A DNA stretch of 64,000 nucleotides from Orobanche coerulescens. Lineage: Eukaryota > Streptophyta > Magnoliopsida > Lamiales > Orobanchaceae. The notes beneath the pieces are model-generated. The model was not told where the DNA came from, searched no databases, and saw only the letters and a list, made by a program, of their open reading frames with translations. Both the position numbers and the translations under genes were made by a program. This document shows positions 45,311-58,241 of this stretch, piece by piece. How positions within the stretch are numbered: position 1 is the stretch's first letter; each line of letters opens with the position of its first letter. The stretch spans positions 85,727,644 through 85,791,643 of the forward strand of contig CM065809.1 in assembly GCA_033398695.1 (NCBI GenBank). Reading direction: 5' to 3'.

Positions 45311-47713
45311 AACGAACGAGATTACCAATGATAGGGTGAACTCCAAACGAGATAATAAAGGGTCGATGACAACCGAGTTGACCATCGATATGGTAACTCC
45401 AAATGAGATTAATAAAGGGTCAATGGGGACAGACACACGAGAGAATAAAATCGTCAACCATATACAAATCATATATACGGGATTTCAAAGACAACCCGAC
45501 TATCGAACAGATACAATTATACATGAACTTTGAACGACCAATCAATAAGACTCAAGATGGACGTCACGATACGCCTGATCTGGACATGTGTCCATATACA
45601 ATCCAACCACGGGTATTGATCAGATACACGTCTGGTCTCATACCGAATCAGCCTCACGAAGTATGTCTCGTGCGCACGGTTCAATATGAGGTTGAAAACA
45701 ACATATGCTACACGTACCCGCCCTGAAAATCCTACACATGACTGATCAGAACGTATCTGACTCTAGATATGTCACGATACAACATAACAACGAATCTCAA
45801 TGAAATGCATATCCAACAAGGATCATAAGACTTTCCAAGAGGGCAACGATAACTCGATCATGAAAGACCGACATGACCACAATGTCGTATTCTGTCAGAC
45901 AATAGTTCACAGCATGCTCAACAATGCATATGATAATAACACATAAACTCCCAAGGTCGCAACCAAGGGTCACGGAAGCATCTACTCAGGAATACTCCGG
46001 ACAATATCACACAAACTCCCAAGGCAGCAGCCAAGGGTCACGGAAGCATCTACTCAGGAATACTCCGGACGTGGGTACCATTCAGATTTATCCCCTAACA
46101 CACCGGCCCAACAGATTACAGCTCAAAGAAAGAGCACGTCACAAAACGTAACAAACAATGGTGCACACTCACCACATGAAATATCAACACACACATGCAA
46201 TAATGCAACAGGATGATTATCATAATCTAACAATATTAATTTACCTCAAGCTGGAGACGCTAACCTTTCCACGACCAACATCCCTGAACGAATACACAGT
46301 TATCCGAATAATCTAAAATGAAGTATAGCCCATTACTAACACCAACCCACCATCTCGAGTTCAATCTCGGCATGATAACTAATCTTGGTATCTAACTTCT
46401 CATATAGTAGACCAAATATAATTCACGTCTCCGTTTCCAATAGACATCTTTAAAATCATACACATTATGATTTATCTCAGTCCAAGCATAATATACATAC
46501 CATTATCCCGACAATTCATATTCCATGATATCATTGCTATATGAATCATAAATGAAATGAAAACGAAAGTATTTATTAAACATTATGAACTGAGCAAGCA
46601 TAACTTGCCTCGATACCGATACGATGAAATTGTGACCAATCCCATTGTCTTCATCTACAAGTTCCTCAGCCCGGACCAAGGCGATCCATGCATTCTCCAA
46701 TCTCAACCGCAGCACAATGGTTAATCATCAACGATCACTTAACGCAACCTAATGCAATAATCAATTAACAATACGTTCGATAACAATCAACAACCGATAT
46801 AACCGACCAATCAACTTAACGGTTCCACAATATCTCGAATAAATACATATCCAAACAACCTACATCAATCAATCATGAATCCATAACCATACTACGATTC
46901 CGTACACCGATGATCATATCAACGATCAATTCATCTCGATATTAAGGATTTCATAACATACTCGATTCCAACTATGTACGGATCAAATGTTCTTATGCCC
47001 AACAAATCTGAAGTCATACCTTCAATTCAATCTCATAATCCGGTGATCTCAATAACAGTTGATTCGAGCATGAAGCAAGTTTAATCAACGTATTCAATTC
47101 CGAATTCAAACTTAAATTCAACATGATATGATTATCCTTTGTTTATATATATCAATCTCATGCCAAACTACACTTATGATCATTCGACTCATATGAATAC
47201 ATATCCTCAAAAAAGATAATATTATTGTCAAATTCATAATCACGATTCGTATATCATCAAGACCATACGGAAGATCAAGCCACCATTCACATAACTTGTC
47301 CCTTAACATCCATAATCATCATCACTTGTTCTAAATATCAACATTCTATGTTCATATCTAAAACATAAACACTTGAAACATATACTCATCATAATCATCA
47401 TCTTCTTCAATATACACCTCATATATCATCACGAAGTACAACAATAATACCATAACCATCATCATATGAGGAAGACATCAACAACAACATCAAAATCCGA
47501 AATAGAAGAGAGGGATTATCCAACATACCTCTTGAAGATGAATAATATAATCAAACACTTCAACAATCATTAACATCTTCATATCCAAGCCTCAAATCCA
47601 TGCTCCCAAGCTCATAACCAAGTTAAAAGTGTCTAGAACACACTTAGAAGTGAAGAAGGATGGATATGGAGAGGAACACCTCTTTGGTTCGTGAGGAAAT
47701 GAAAGACCACTTC

Positions 47714-48133
47714 TTAATATATAACCTGCACAGCTTGCTACGTACGTTAAGACTCAACCTTAACGTACGTAAGACTCTTTAACGTACGCTACATGTCCTG
47801 TATAGCGTACGTAATCGGATGTAGGGCTCACTGTCTTATTTCGTACCTTGTGTTACGTACGTAACAACTTCGCTACAGCGTACGTAATACACAGTTGACT
47901 TGCTACAGTAACACACCTTCTTAGCGTACATAATGATACATCCTTAACGTACGTAAGACTCGAAGTTGACTCGCCTATCCACATTCGGGCCGAAAGCTTC
48001 CGACATCGGGCCCACCTGCCGACCAAAGCTCGATCCTGTCCGATTCCCTTTGTTACGTACGTAATGCCTTACGCATAACGTACGTAAAACATGTAATTTA
48101 ACGTACGTTAGTCCTTAACGCTAGCGTACGTAA
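47714..48133 (-). promoter_or_regulatory. Tek3 LTR-A palindrome array and TATA box
   Basis: CGTACG-type cores start at 47741, 47764, 47783, 47806, 47856, 47879, 47925, 47948, 48056, 48079, 48102 and 48125. Steps of exactly 23 bp occur eight times, including four consecutive copies at 48056-48125. Copies read ttaacgtacgtaa, tagcgtacgtaa, ttacgtacgtaa. In the element's direction the array lies upstream of the TATA box at 47714-47726, 15-400 bp away. Confidence 0.78.
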
Positions 48134-48503
48134 TGGCCTTCTATACTTGGCCAAAATCCAACTGTTCCTGTCCGTCTCGACATATCGGATACGAACATAC
48201 GACATACTAAATACATATGGTCGTTCCGATAACATTCTCATATGATACATCTGATGCACGATATCCTCAAATACAACAGTCGACCAAGTACGACAATTGT
48301 ACAAATACTCATACAGTATATCCGACATCGAAAAACATACCAAGCATGTAATATCCTAGAATTAAATATAGCCACGATAGATATACTGTCACGTCTGTCA
48401 CAGTTCCCAAAATTATCCACCCATACTGTATCAGTCCAACTCTGTACAGTATAACTCAGATAAAATAATGCGAAAAATCATAGCGGAATTCTTGGATATT
48501 ACA

Positions 48504-48897
48504 TATCTTCCCACTTAAATAGGTTTCGTCCTCGAAACCTAAAATCCTGTCATAATCAGTATCTCAATCCCGAAATATCCCAAAATCATGTCATCATGCT
48601 CAAATAATTATCATCAAAACCAAATAACTGAAAGAACATACTTGCAGGTCCGTGAAGTCGATGACCTCCCGTGATACCAGCATACGACTCCCATACAAAG
48701 TCTCAATACAATAACAACACATCGGCATCGCAAATATAGCAAATTGAAAATATTTCAAAAATTTTGGAATCTCCAAAAATCAGTTTGACTCGAAAGTCAG
48801 AAAAATTATTTTCAAAAGTCTCGCTACTACCGCACCGGTAGAGCCACATAACACACATGCCCGGGTTTTACGAAACTTAAGCTTCGATACCATCTTC
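48504..48897 (-). mobile_element. Tek3 interior 1 (394 bp): primer site, no genes, purine tract
   Basis: On the minus strand, right to left: a five-base gap (GAAGA), primer site TGGTATCGAAGC (48881-48892; the tRNA-Met pattern TGGTATCAGAGC with changes), about 300 bp without a gene, the inverted repeat AGGTTTCG/CGAAACCT around AGGA (48521-48540), and the purine tract aagtgggaagata at the LTR. So it is a minimal LTR element with all cis signals and no protein. Confidence 0.82.
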
Positions 48898-49839
48898 TGT
48901 AACACCCCCAAAACCGACTGGGAATATTACAGTGCTTGGGCCCCACAATAGAACCCACAAGGCTAAAATCATTTTCGCAAATGTTTAAAAATGCCAAAAG
49001 GCCGATGGCGGTAATGTTTTAAATACTCAAATATTTTTCAAAACGTTGTTCCCAATTACCGTCAGAAAATACCATTTGAAAGCACAAGGCAAAGATGCCA
49101 AAAGGGCATTTAGAAATTACACACGAGTTGGAAAAATACTGAAAGCCATTATAAAATTACACACGCAGCGGATAGAGACATAATTAAATACATTTGCACT
49201 GGAATCACAAAAACCAGAAAAGAATACACAAATCCCAACAATCATGCCATAGCCAGTATCACTGGAAAGCTCATCTCTTCACGACCGCTACTAGCTCGAA
49301 TTCCGAGTACCTAAAAGATAAAGCCCACGACGGGGTCAGCCATAATACTCAACAATGGTAACGATCACATCACACAAACAATTACATATCAATGTAATTT
49401 ACAGAGTAAGAACATTCCCCACGTAATCTTACCGAAGTAACCTTACCAACCCATCACAATCCATATCAAATCAACCCTTACCATAATCCACATTTCGCGT
49501 CCTTAAGTGATGAATGAATTCAAAAGTAACCATCTGTATTGTATCCGAAACGATACCAAGATTCTCAAATATAAACATATCTCCAATATGGAATAATCGG
49601 GCCAAGTCCGATTCTGTCCGCTGGATCGCACAATCGGATCCCAATTCTGATAAAACCGATATCACACAGCACATCTGTAAACTAACTGTCCTGAGGCAAT
49701 GGCAAGTCCCGGATATCAATACAAAGCATGATTGCTCACACAATCAATAATGATAAACAACCAATGCATCAAAACAGGAATATCAATGACATGATAACTC
49801 CACACAAGATCGACAAAGGATCAACCACGAACAAGAATA

Positions 49840-50310
49840 CCATGATGTGGTGATTCCAACAAGATCAATGAAGGACTAACAACCGGGAATACCAACAATA
49901 CGGTAAACACCAATAAGATCAATACAAGATCAACAACCGAGAATACCAACGACACCGTAAACCCCAACAAGATCAATCAAGGACCAACAACCGAGAATAC
50001 CAACGATATGGTAAACTCCAATAAGATCAATAAAGGATCACCAACCAAAAATACCAATGATATGGTAAACCCCAACAAGATCAATCAAGGACCAACAACC
50101 GAGAATACCAACGATATGGTAAACTCCAACAAGAGCAATAAGGGATCAACGACCGACAATACCGATGATACAGTAAACCCCAACAAGATCAATCAAGGAC
50201 CAACAACCGAGAATATCAACGATATGGTAAACTCTAGCAAGAGCAATAAGGGATCAACGATCGAGAATACCGACGATATGATAAACTCCAAAACAGAATC
50301 AAGGATCAAT
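49840..50310. repeat. 54-bp minisatellite in Tek3 LTR-B
   Basis: Counterpart of 44840-45310. The reading frame in copies is again open (50008-50319 +). Confidence 0.85.
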
Positions 50311-52713
50311 AACGAATGAGATTACCAATGATATGGTGACCTCCAAACGAGATTAATAAAGGGTCGATGACAACCGAGTTGACCATCGATATGGTAACTC
50401 CAAATGAGATTAATAAAGGGTCAATGGGGACAGACACACGAGAGAATAAAATCGTCAACCACATACAAATCATATATACGGGATTTCAAAGACAACCCGA
50501 CTATCGAACAGATCCAATTATACATGAACTCTGAACGACCAATCAATAAGACTCAAGATGGACGTCACGATACGCCCGATCTGGACATGTGTCCATATAC
50601 AAGCCAACCACGGGTATTGATCAGATACACGTCTGGTCTCATACCTAATCAGCCTTACGAAGTATGTCTTGTGCGCACGGTTCAATATGAGGTCGAAACC
50701 AACATATGCTACACATGCCCGCCCTGAAAATCCTACACATGACTGATCAGAACATACCTGACTCCAGATATGTTACGATACAACATGACAACGAATCTCG
50801 AAGAAACGCATATCCAACAAGGATCAGAAGACTTTCCAAGAGGGCAACGATAACTCGATCATGAAAGACCGACATGACCACAATGTCGTATTCCATCAGA
50901 CAACAGTTCACAGCATGCTCAACAATGCGTATGATAATAGCACATAAACTCTCAAGGTCGCAACCAAGGATCACGGAAGCATCTACTCAGTAATACTCCG
51001 GAGAATATCACATAAACTCCCAAGGCAGCAACCAAGGGTCACTGAAGCATCTACTCAGGAATACTCCGGACGTGGGTACCATTCAGGTTCTATCCCCTAA
51101 CACATCGGCCCAACAGATTACAGCTAAAAGAAAAAGCACATTACAAAACGTAACAACAATGGTGCACACTCACCACATGAAATATCAACACACACATGCA
51201 ATAATTCAACAGGATGATTATCATAATCTAACAATATTAATTTACCTCAAGCTGGAGACGCTAACCTTTCCACGACCAACATCCCAGAACGAATACACAG
51301 TTAGCTGAATAATCCAAAATGAAGTACATTCCATTACTAATAACAACCCACCATCTCGAGTTCAATCTCTGCATGATAACTAACCTTGATATCTAACTTC
51401 TAATATAGTAGACCAAATATAATTCGCGTATCCGTTTCCAATAGACATCTTTAAAATCTTACACATTATGATTTATCTCATCCAAGCATAATATACATAC
51501 CATCATCCCGACAATTCATATTCCATGATATCATTGCTATATGAATCATAAATGAAATGAAAACGAATTCATTTATTAAACATTATGAACTGAGCAAGCA
51601 TAACTTGCCTCGATACCGATACGATGAAATTGTGACCAATCCCGTCGTCTTCATCTACAAGTTCCTCAGCCCGGACCAAGGCGATCCATGCTTTCTCCAA
51701 TCTCAACCGCAGCACAATGGTTAATCATCAACGATCACTTAACGCAACCTAATGCAATAGTCAATTAACAATACGTTCGATAACAATCAACAACCGAAAT
51801 AACCGACCAATCAACTTAACGGTTCCATAATATCTCGAATAAACACATATCCAAACAAACTACATCAATCAATCAAGAATCCATAACCATACTACGATTC
51901 CATATACCGATGATCATATTAACGATCAATTCAACTCGATATTAAGGATTTCATAACATACTCGATTCCAACTATGTGCGGATCAAATGTTCTTATGCCC
52001 AACTAATCTGAATTCATACCTTCAATTCAATCTCATAATCTGGTGAGCTCAATAACAATTGATTCGAGCACGAATCAAGTTTAATCAACGTATTCAATTC
52101 CGAATTCAAACTTAAATTCAACATGATATGATTATCCCTTGTTTATATATATCAATCTCATGCCAAACTACACTTAGGATCATTCGACTCATATGAATAC
52201 ATATCCTCAAAGAAATATAATATTCTTGTCAAATTCATAATCATGATTCGTATATCATCAAGACCATACAGAAGATCAATCCACCATTCACATAACTTGT
52301 CCCTTAACATCCATAATCATCATCACTTGTTCTAAATATCAGCATTCCATGTTCTTATCTAAAACATAAACACTTGAAACATATACTCATCATAATCATC
52401 ATCTTCTTCAATATACACCTCATATATCATCACGAAGTACAACAATAATACCATAACCATCATCATACGAGGAAGACATCAACAACAACATCAAAATCCG
52501 AAACAGAAGAGAGGGATTATCCAACATACCTCTTGAAGATGAATAATACAATCAAACACTTCAAGAATCATTAATATCTTCATATCCAAGCCTCAAATCC
52601 ATGCTCCCAAGCTCATAACCATGTTAAAGTGTCTAGAACACACTTAGAAGTGAAGAAGGATGGATATGGAGAGGAATACCTCTTTGGTTCGTGAGGAAAT
52701 GAAAGACCACTTC

Positions 52714-53133
52714 TTAATATATAACCTGCACAGCTTGTTACGTACGTTAAGACCCAACCTTAACGTACGTAGGACTCTTTAACGTACGCTACATGTCCTG
52801 TATAGCGTATGTAATCCGCATCCAGGGCTCACTGACTTATTTCGCACCTTATGTTACGTACGTAACAACTTCGCTGTAGCGTACGTAATACATAGTTGAC
52901 TTGCCACAATAACACACCTTCTTAACGTACGTAATGATACATCCTTAATGTACGTAAGGCTCGAAGTTGACTCGCCTGTCCTCATCTGTGCCGAAATCTG
53001 CCGACACCGGGCCCATCTGCAACCACAGCTCGATCCTGTCCGATTCCCTTTGTTACGTAAGTAATGCCTTACACATAACGTACGTAAAATATGTAATTTA
53101 ACGTACCTTAGTCCTTAACGCTAGCGTACGTAA
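52714..53133 (-). promoter_or_regulatory. Tek3 LTR-B palindrome array and TATA box
   Basis: Cores at 52741, 52764, 52783 and onward, ending 53056, 53079, 53102, 53125: the same phases as LTR-A plus 5,000. Some copies have decayed by one base (ttacgtaagtaa at 53056, taacgtacctta at 53102). Confidence 0.75.
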
Positions 53134-53501
53134 TAGCCTTCTATACTTGGCCAAAATCCAACTGTTCCTGTCCATCTCCACATACCGGATACGAACATAC
53201 GACATACTAAATACATATGCTCGTTCCGATAACATTCTCATACGATACATCTGATGCACGATATCCTCAAATACAACTATCGACCAAGTACGACAATTGT
53301 ACAAATACTCATACAGTATATCCGACATCGAAAAACATACCAAGCATATAATATCCTAGAATTAAATATAGCCTCGATAGATATACTGCACGTCTGTCAC
53401 AGTTCCCAAAATTATCCACCCATACTGTATCGGCCCCACTCTGTACAGTACAACTCAGATAAAATAATGCGAAAAATCATAGCGGATTCTAGGATATTAC
53501 A

Positions 53502-53860
53502 TATCTTCCCACTTAAATAAGTTTCATCCTCGAAACATAAAATCCTGTCATAATCAGTATCTCAATCCCGAAATATCTCAAAATCATGTCACCATGCTCA
53601 AATAATCATCATCAAAACCAAATAACTGAAAGAACATACTTACAGGTCCGTGAAGTCGATGACCTCCCGTGATACCAGCATACGAATCCCATAAAAAGTC
53701 TCAACACAATAGCAACACACCGGCATCGCAAATATAGCAAATTGAAAATATTTCAAAAATTTTGGAATCTCCAAAAATCAGTTTGACTCGAAAGCCAGAA
53801 AAATAATTTTCAAAAGTCTCGCTAATACCGCACCGGTAGAGCCACATAACACACATACCC
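53502..53860 (-). mobile_element. Tek3 interior 2, primer site deleted
   Basis: Matches interior 1 up to cacatacccggg, then joins LTR-C at gggaatattac. Relative to unit 1, about 60 bp are missing, comprising the primer site and the terminal 23 bp or so of LTR-C. Both breakpoints carry GGG. The purine tract and the pre-tract motif (53521-53540) remain. Confidence 0.8.
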
Positions 53861-55865
53861 GGGAATATTACAATGCCGTAGGCCCCACAATGGAACCCAC
53901 AAGGCTAAAATCATTTTCGCAAACGTTTAAAAATGCCAAAAGGCCGATGACGGTAATGTTTTAAATACTCAAATATTTTTCAAAACATTGTTCCCAATTA
54001 CCGTCAGAAAATACCATTTGAAAGCACAAGGCAAAGACACCAAAATGGCATTTAGAAAGTACACACGAGTTGGAGAAATACTGAAAGCCATTATAAAATT
54101 ACACACGCAGCGGATAGAGACATAATTAAATACATTTGCAGTGGAATCATAAAAACCAGAAAAGAATATACAAATCCCAACAATCATGCCATATCCAGTA
54201 TCACCGGAAAGTCATCTCTTCACGACCGCTACTAGCTCGAATTCCGAGTACCTAAAAGATAAAGCCCACGACTCAGTCGTAATACTCCACAATGATAATG
54301 ATCACATCACATAAACAATTACATATCAATGTAATTTATAGAGTAAGAACATTCCCCACGTAATCTTACCGAAGTAACCTTACGAACCATCACAATCTAT
54401 ATCAAATCAACCCTTACCATAATCCACATATCACGTCCTTAAGTGATGAGTGAATTCAAAAGTAACCATTTGTACTGTATCCGAAACGATACCAAGATTC
54501 TCAAACATAAACATATCTCCAATATGGAATAATCTGGTCAAGTCCGATTCTGTCCGTTGGATCGCAGAATCGGATCCCAATTCTGATAAAACCAATATCA
54601 CATGGCACATCTGTAAACCAACTGTCCCGAGACAATGGCAAGTCCAGGATATCAATACAAAACATGAATGCTCACACAATCAATAATGATAAACAACCAA
54701 TGCATCAAAACGGGAATATCAATGACATGACAACTCCACACAAGATCGACAAAGGATCAACCACGAACGATAATACCATGATGTGGTGATTCCAATAAGA
54801 TCAATGAAGGACTAACAATTGGGAATACCAATAATACGGTAAACCCCGAAAAGATCAATAAAGGATCAACAACTGAGAATACCAACGACACCGTAAACCC
54901 CAACAAGATCAATCAAGGACCAACAACCGAGAATACCAACGATATGGTAAACTCCAATAAGATCAATAAAGGATCGACAACCGAGAATACCAACGATATG
55001 GTAAACCCCAACAAGATCAATCAAGGACCAGCAACCGAGAATACCAACGATATGGTAAACTCCAACAAGAGCAATAAGGGATCAACGACCGACAATACCG
55101 ACGATACAATAAACCCCAACAAGATCAATCAAGGGCCAACAACCGAGAATACCAACGATATGGTAAACTCCAACAAGAGCAATAAGGGATCGACGATACG
55201 GTGAACTCCAAAACAGAATCAAGGATCAATAACGAACGATATTACCAATGATAGGGTGAACTCCAAACGAGATTAATAAAGGTTCGATGATAACCGAGTT
55301 GACCATCGATATGGTAACTCCAAATGAGATTAATAAAGGGTCAACGGGGACAGACACACGAGAGAATAAAATCGTCAACCATATACAAATCATATATACG
55401 GTATTCAAAGACAACCCGACTATCGAACAGATCAAATTATACATGAACTGTGAACAACCAATCAATAAGACTCAAGATGGACATCGCGATACGCACGATC
55501 CCGACATGTGTCCATATACAAGCCAACCACGGGTATTGATCAGATACACGTCTGGTCTCATACCTAATCAGCCTCACGAAGTACGTCTCGTGCGCACGGT
55601 TCAAATTGAGGTCGAAACCAATATATGCTACACGTGCCCGTCCTGAAAACCCTACACATGACTGATCAGAATGTATCTGACTCCAGATATGTCACGATAC
55701 AACATGACAACGAAACTCGAAGAAACGCATATCCAACAAGGATCAGAAGACTTTCCAAGAGGGCAACGATAACTCGATCATGAATGACTGACACGACCAC
55801 AATGTCGTATTCCGTCAGACAACAGTTCACATCATGCTCAACATGCATATGATAATAGCACATAT
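53861..55865 (-). mobile_element. Tek3 LTR-C, truncated (2.0 kb)
   Basis: Matches LTR-A and LTR-B from gggaatattac to atgataatagcacata, including a third copy of the 54-bp minisatellite (54780-55210). It ends abruptly at 55865, so the palindrome array and promoter half are missing. Confidence 0.85.
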
Positions 55866-56240
55866 CATCTTCTTCCAATCAACTCTGATACCATTTTCTG
55901 TAACACCCCCAAGATATTCAGGGTATATTACAGCACCGTGGACCCCTACATGGGACCCATCAGGCTAATTAAGAAATACCACTCGTCCAACTATCTCAGT
56001 TAGCGAGAAAACATACATCACCAGGACGAAATTAAATGAAACGCCCGGTATAACTGGCAAAACAGACATCACTGACAATCATAAATAATATTTAATAATA
56101 CAAACCATAATCCCAGTAAAAATGCCTAAGTACTCGCGAGTACTATATATCAGTTCACAAGTTTAAAAACAACCACATCAAAAAGGACAACGGAAATAAG
56201 GAGACTCATTTGCATACGTCATCAACCGTGGCCAGCATCC
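55866..56240 (-). mobile_element. Tek4: LTR end plus primer site of another gypsy element
   Basis: On the minus strand: LTR fragment ending CTGAATATCTTGGGGGTGTTACA-like (55899 to about 56240; same end as S2), then GAAAA, then primer site TGGTATCAGAGT (55882-55893). The LTR start and the rest of the interior are missing. It is joined on the left to Tek3 LTR-C and on the right to Tek1 gag, so both junctions are deletions. Confidence 0.72.
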
Positions 56241-56572
56241 TCATACCGGGCCATAAGAACTGGGAGTGTCCTCGTCCGCCTTTGACTTGTCATACTTGTG
56301 GTCAGTCGGCCCACACGGCTTCTTTTTTGTGAGTGTTTAGGGCAGACTCTTGGTGCCCAGGATTCTTTTCCAGCACCTAAGGATCTGAGTGTGAACCAGG
56401 GGTTGTTTGCTCCGCAGAGTGCCAGTCGAGGGATAGGTCTGGGCCAGCCCATTAGAGGGGGAGCTTCCAGCGTCGGCTCTGCTCATCCGCGTGTTTACGA
56501 GATGAGGAGGGCTGATGATCCAGCGGCTACCATGGCTACATGTACCGTTCATATTCTTACTCATCCTGTCAG
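56241..56572 (+). pseudogene. Tek1 gag, C-terminal remnant with CCHC knuckle
   Basis: Reads CGHKNWECPRPPLTCHTCG, then QSAHTASF. CHTCGQSAHTASF at 56288-56326 is a CX2CX4H knuckle whose last Cys is displaced by an extra T in a run of six T (tcttttttgtgag), after which the frame stops. No N-terminal gag is present, so truncation is by the Tek4/Tek3 deletion. Confidence 0.65.
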
Positions 56573-57480
56573 TTGCTTTTCGATTCTGGTGCTACGTATT
56601 CATTCATCTCTCTGGAGTGTGTGCGTCGTTTGAGTCTCGACTGCTTGTCGTCTTATGAGCCTTTCATCATTAAACTTCCTAGCGGTGATAGGATTGTTGG
56701 TGATCGAGAGATCTGAGACTGTTCTGTGGTTATTGGTGAGAGGGCTTGGCTCTCTAATCTTATTGTTGTGAATATTGAGGGTGAGGATTTGATTTTCGGG
56801 GATAATTGGCTCGAGCGGCATGGTGCGATCATGAACTACCACACGAGAATCATCACCATGTTAGCCGAGGATGGCACTGAGCACTCTTTCGTGGGGCGAA
56901 AGAGGGGAAACCAAAAGTTCGTAATTAACACCTTGAAGGCGATGAGACTCATGTGGAAGGGGTGTACTGGTTATTGGTGCTACGCCCTGAAGGCGGAGGA
57001 TGGTGGAGTCGAGTTTTCATCGATTCAAGTCGTTAGTGAGTTCCTTGATGTCTTTCCTGACGAGTTACCGGGGTTACCACCAGACCATGAGGTAGAGTTC
57101 GCTATCGATTTAGAGCCATGAGAGGCTCCAATTTCGAAGGCGCCGTATCACATGGCACCTTCAGAGATGACTGAGTTGAAGAAGTAGATGAGTGAGCTTC
57201 TTGAGTCGGGGTATATTCGACCGAGCGCTTCGCCTTAGGGCGCACCAGTTCTGTTTGTACGGAAGAAGGATGGTTCACTGCATTTATGTATCGACTATCG
57301 CGAGCTTAATAAAGTAACCATCAAGAACAAGTATCCCTTGCCGAGGATTGATGACTTGTTCGATCAGTTGCAAGGAGCTGCGGTATTCTCGAAGATCAAC
57401 TTGAGATCGGGGTACTATCAGCATCGGGTGAAGGAGTCTGATGTTCCAAAGAGATACGAACATTATGAGTTTTGTGGTTA
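56573..57480 (+). pseudogene. Tek1 pol part 1: protease and N-terminal RT
   Basis: The frame starts LLFDSGATYSFISLECVRRL (aspartic protease, DSGAT intact). It continues DLIFGDNWLERHGAIMNYHT to EFLDVFPDELPGLPPDHEVE, the connection to RT. The RT then shows [35 protein letters not shown] and [19 protein letters not shown]. Stops lie at 56714, 57119, 57185 and 57236 (the last is TAG where SPWGAP has Trp). A short deletion after VPK removes the TAFRTRYG-like segment and shifts the frame near 57450. Confidence 0.9.
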
Positions 57481-58241
57481 TGCCCTTCGGGTTAACTAAC
57501 ACGCCGGCAGTGTCTATGCATTTGATGAAAAAGGTCTTCATTGAGTATTTAGATAAGTGTGTCTTCGTCTTCATTAACGACATTCTTATTTATTCGAAGA
57601 ACGAGGAGGAGCATGCGTATCATCTGCATGTGGTGTTAGATATTTTGAGGACCGAGCGACTCTATGCGAAGTTATCGAAATGTGAGTTCTGGCTAAAGGA
57701 GCTGATGTTTCTGGGTCACGTGATTTCAGCCGAGGGGGTCCGTGTGGATCCACAAAAGATTGAGGCAGTATTGGATTGGGCACCGCCTAAGAATGTGAAG
57801 GAGGTCCGTAGTTTCTTGGGTTTGGCTGGCTACTATCGTAGGTTCATCGAGGGGTTCTCGAAACTGGCTCGTCCACTTACACAGTTGCTTCAGAAATCTG
57901 AGAAGTTCGTCTGGAATGATGAAAGACAGTTGAGTTTTGAGGAGCTGAAGAGGCGTTTGACTTCAGCCCCGATTCTAGCGTTGCCGTGTGGCAATGAGGG
58001 TTTTGCTATTTATAGCGATGCTTTAGGTCAGGGTCTTGGGTGCGTGTTGATGCAACACGACAAGACTATTGCGTTTGCATCGAGAAAGTTGAGGTCGTAT
58101 GAGCTTAACTACCCTACTCAAGATCTAGAGTTAGCGGCAATTGTTTTCGCACTCAAGATTTGACGCCACTATCTTTTTGGCTCTGCCCGTCAGATTTTTA
58201 TCGATCATAAAAGTCTGAAGTACATTTTCACTCATCGGGAG
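57441..58241 (+). pseudogene. Tek1 pol part 2: RT palm and RNase H
   Basis: [20 protein letters not shown] leads to [10 protein letters not shown] at about 57567-57590. The usual VFIDDILIYS has lost its first catalytic Asp (AAC instead of GAC). RT thumb and RNase H follow: [60 protein letters not shown] and [23 protein letters not shown] at 58161 replaces Trp in ALKIWRHYL. The frame continues to the integrase. Confidence 0.92.

Larger units (their letters stand above)
43898..48503 (-). mobile_element. Tek3 LTR-A (4,606 bp)
   Basis: Complete TG...CA ends. The TATA-like ttaatatataacc (+ strand, 47714-47726) divides it into about 0.78 kb upstream (with the palindrome array) and about 3.8 kb downstream (with the 54-bp minisatellite). 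Small frames conserved between LTR copies (44028-44246 -, 45403-45726 +) are explained by recent duplication. Confidence 0.88.
48898..53501 (-). mobile_element. Tek3 LTR-B (4,604 bp)
   Basis: Complete copy, offset 5,000 bp from LTR-A, differing by scattered substitutions and single-base indels. It contains the same minisatellite (about 49840-50310) and palindrome array. Confidence 0.88.
43898..55865 (-). mobile_element. Tek3: tandem LTR-interior-LTR-interior-LTR array with 4.6-kb LTRs
   Basis: Three LTR copies on the minus strand (LTR-A 43898-48503, LTR-B 48898-53501, LTR-C 53861-55865, truncated) alternate with two interiors (48504-48897 and 53502-53860). The first repeat unit, 43898 to 48898, is exactly 5,000 bp by my count. 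LTR ends are TGTAATATCC...GGTTTTGGGGGTGTTACA in the element's orientation. The interior has a primer site and a purine tract but no gag or pol. Likely a non-autonomous chromovirus derivative. Its left insertion point is the Tek1 TATA box (candidate duplication atata 43893-43897); the right one is lost. Confidence 0.88.

Noticed and set aside
45008..45331. 107-residue Asn/Thr-rich frame repeated in all Tek3 LTRs
   Set aside because: Product of the 54-bp minisatellite on the antisense strand. Conservation follows from recent LTR duplication.
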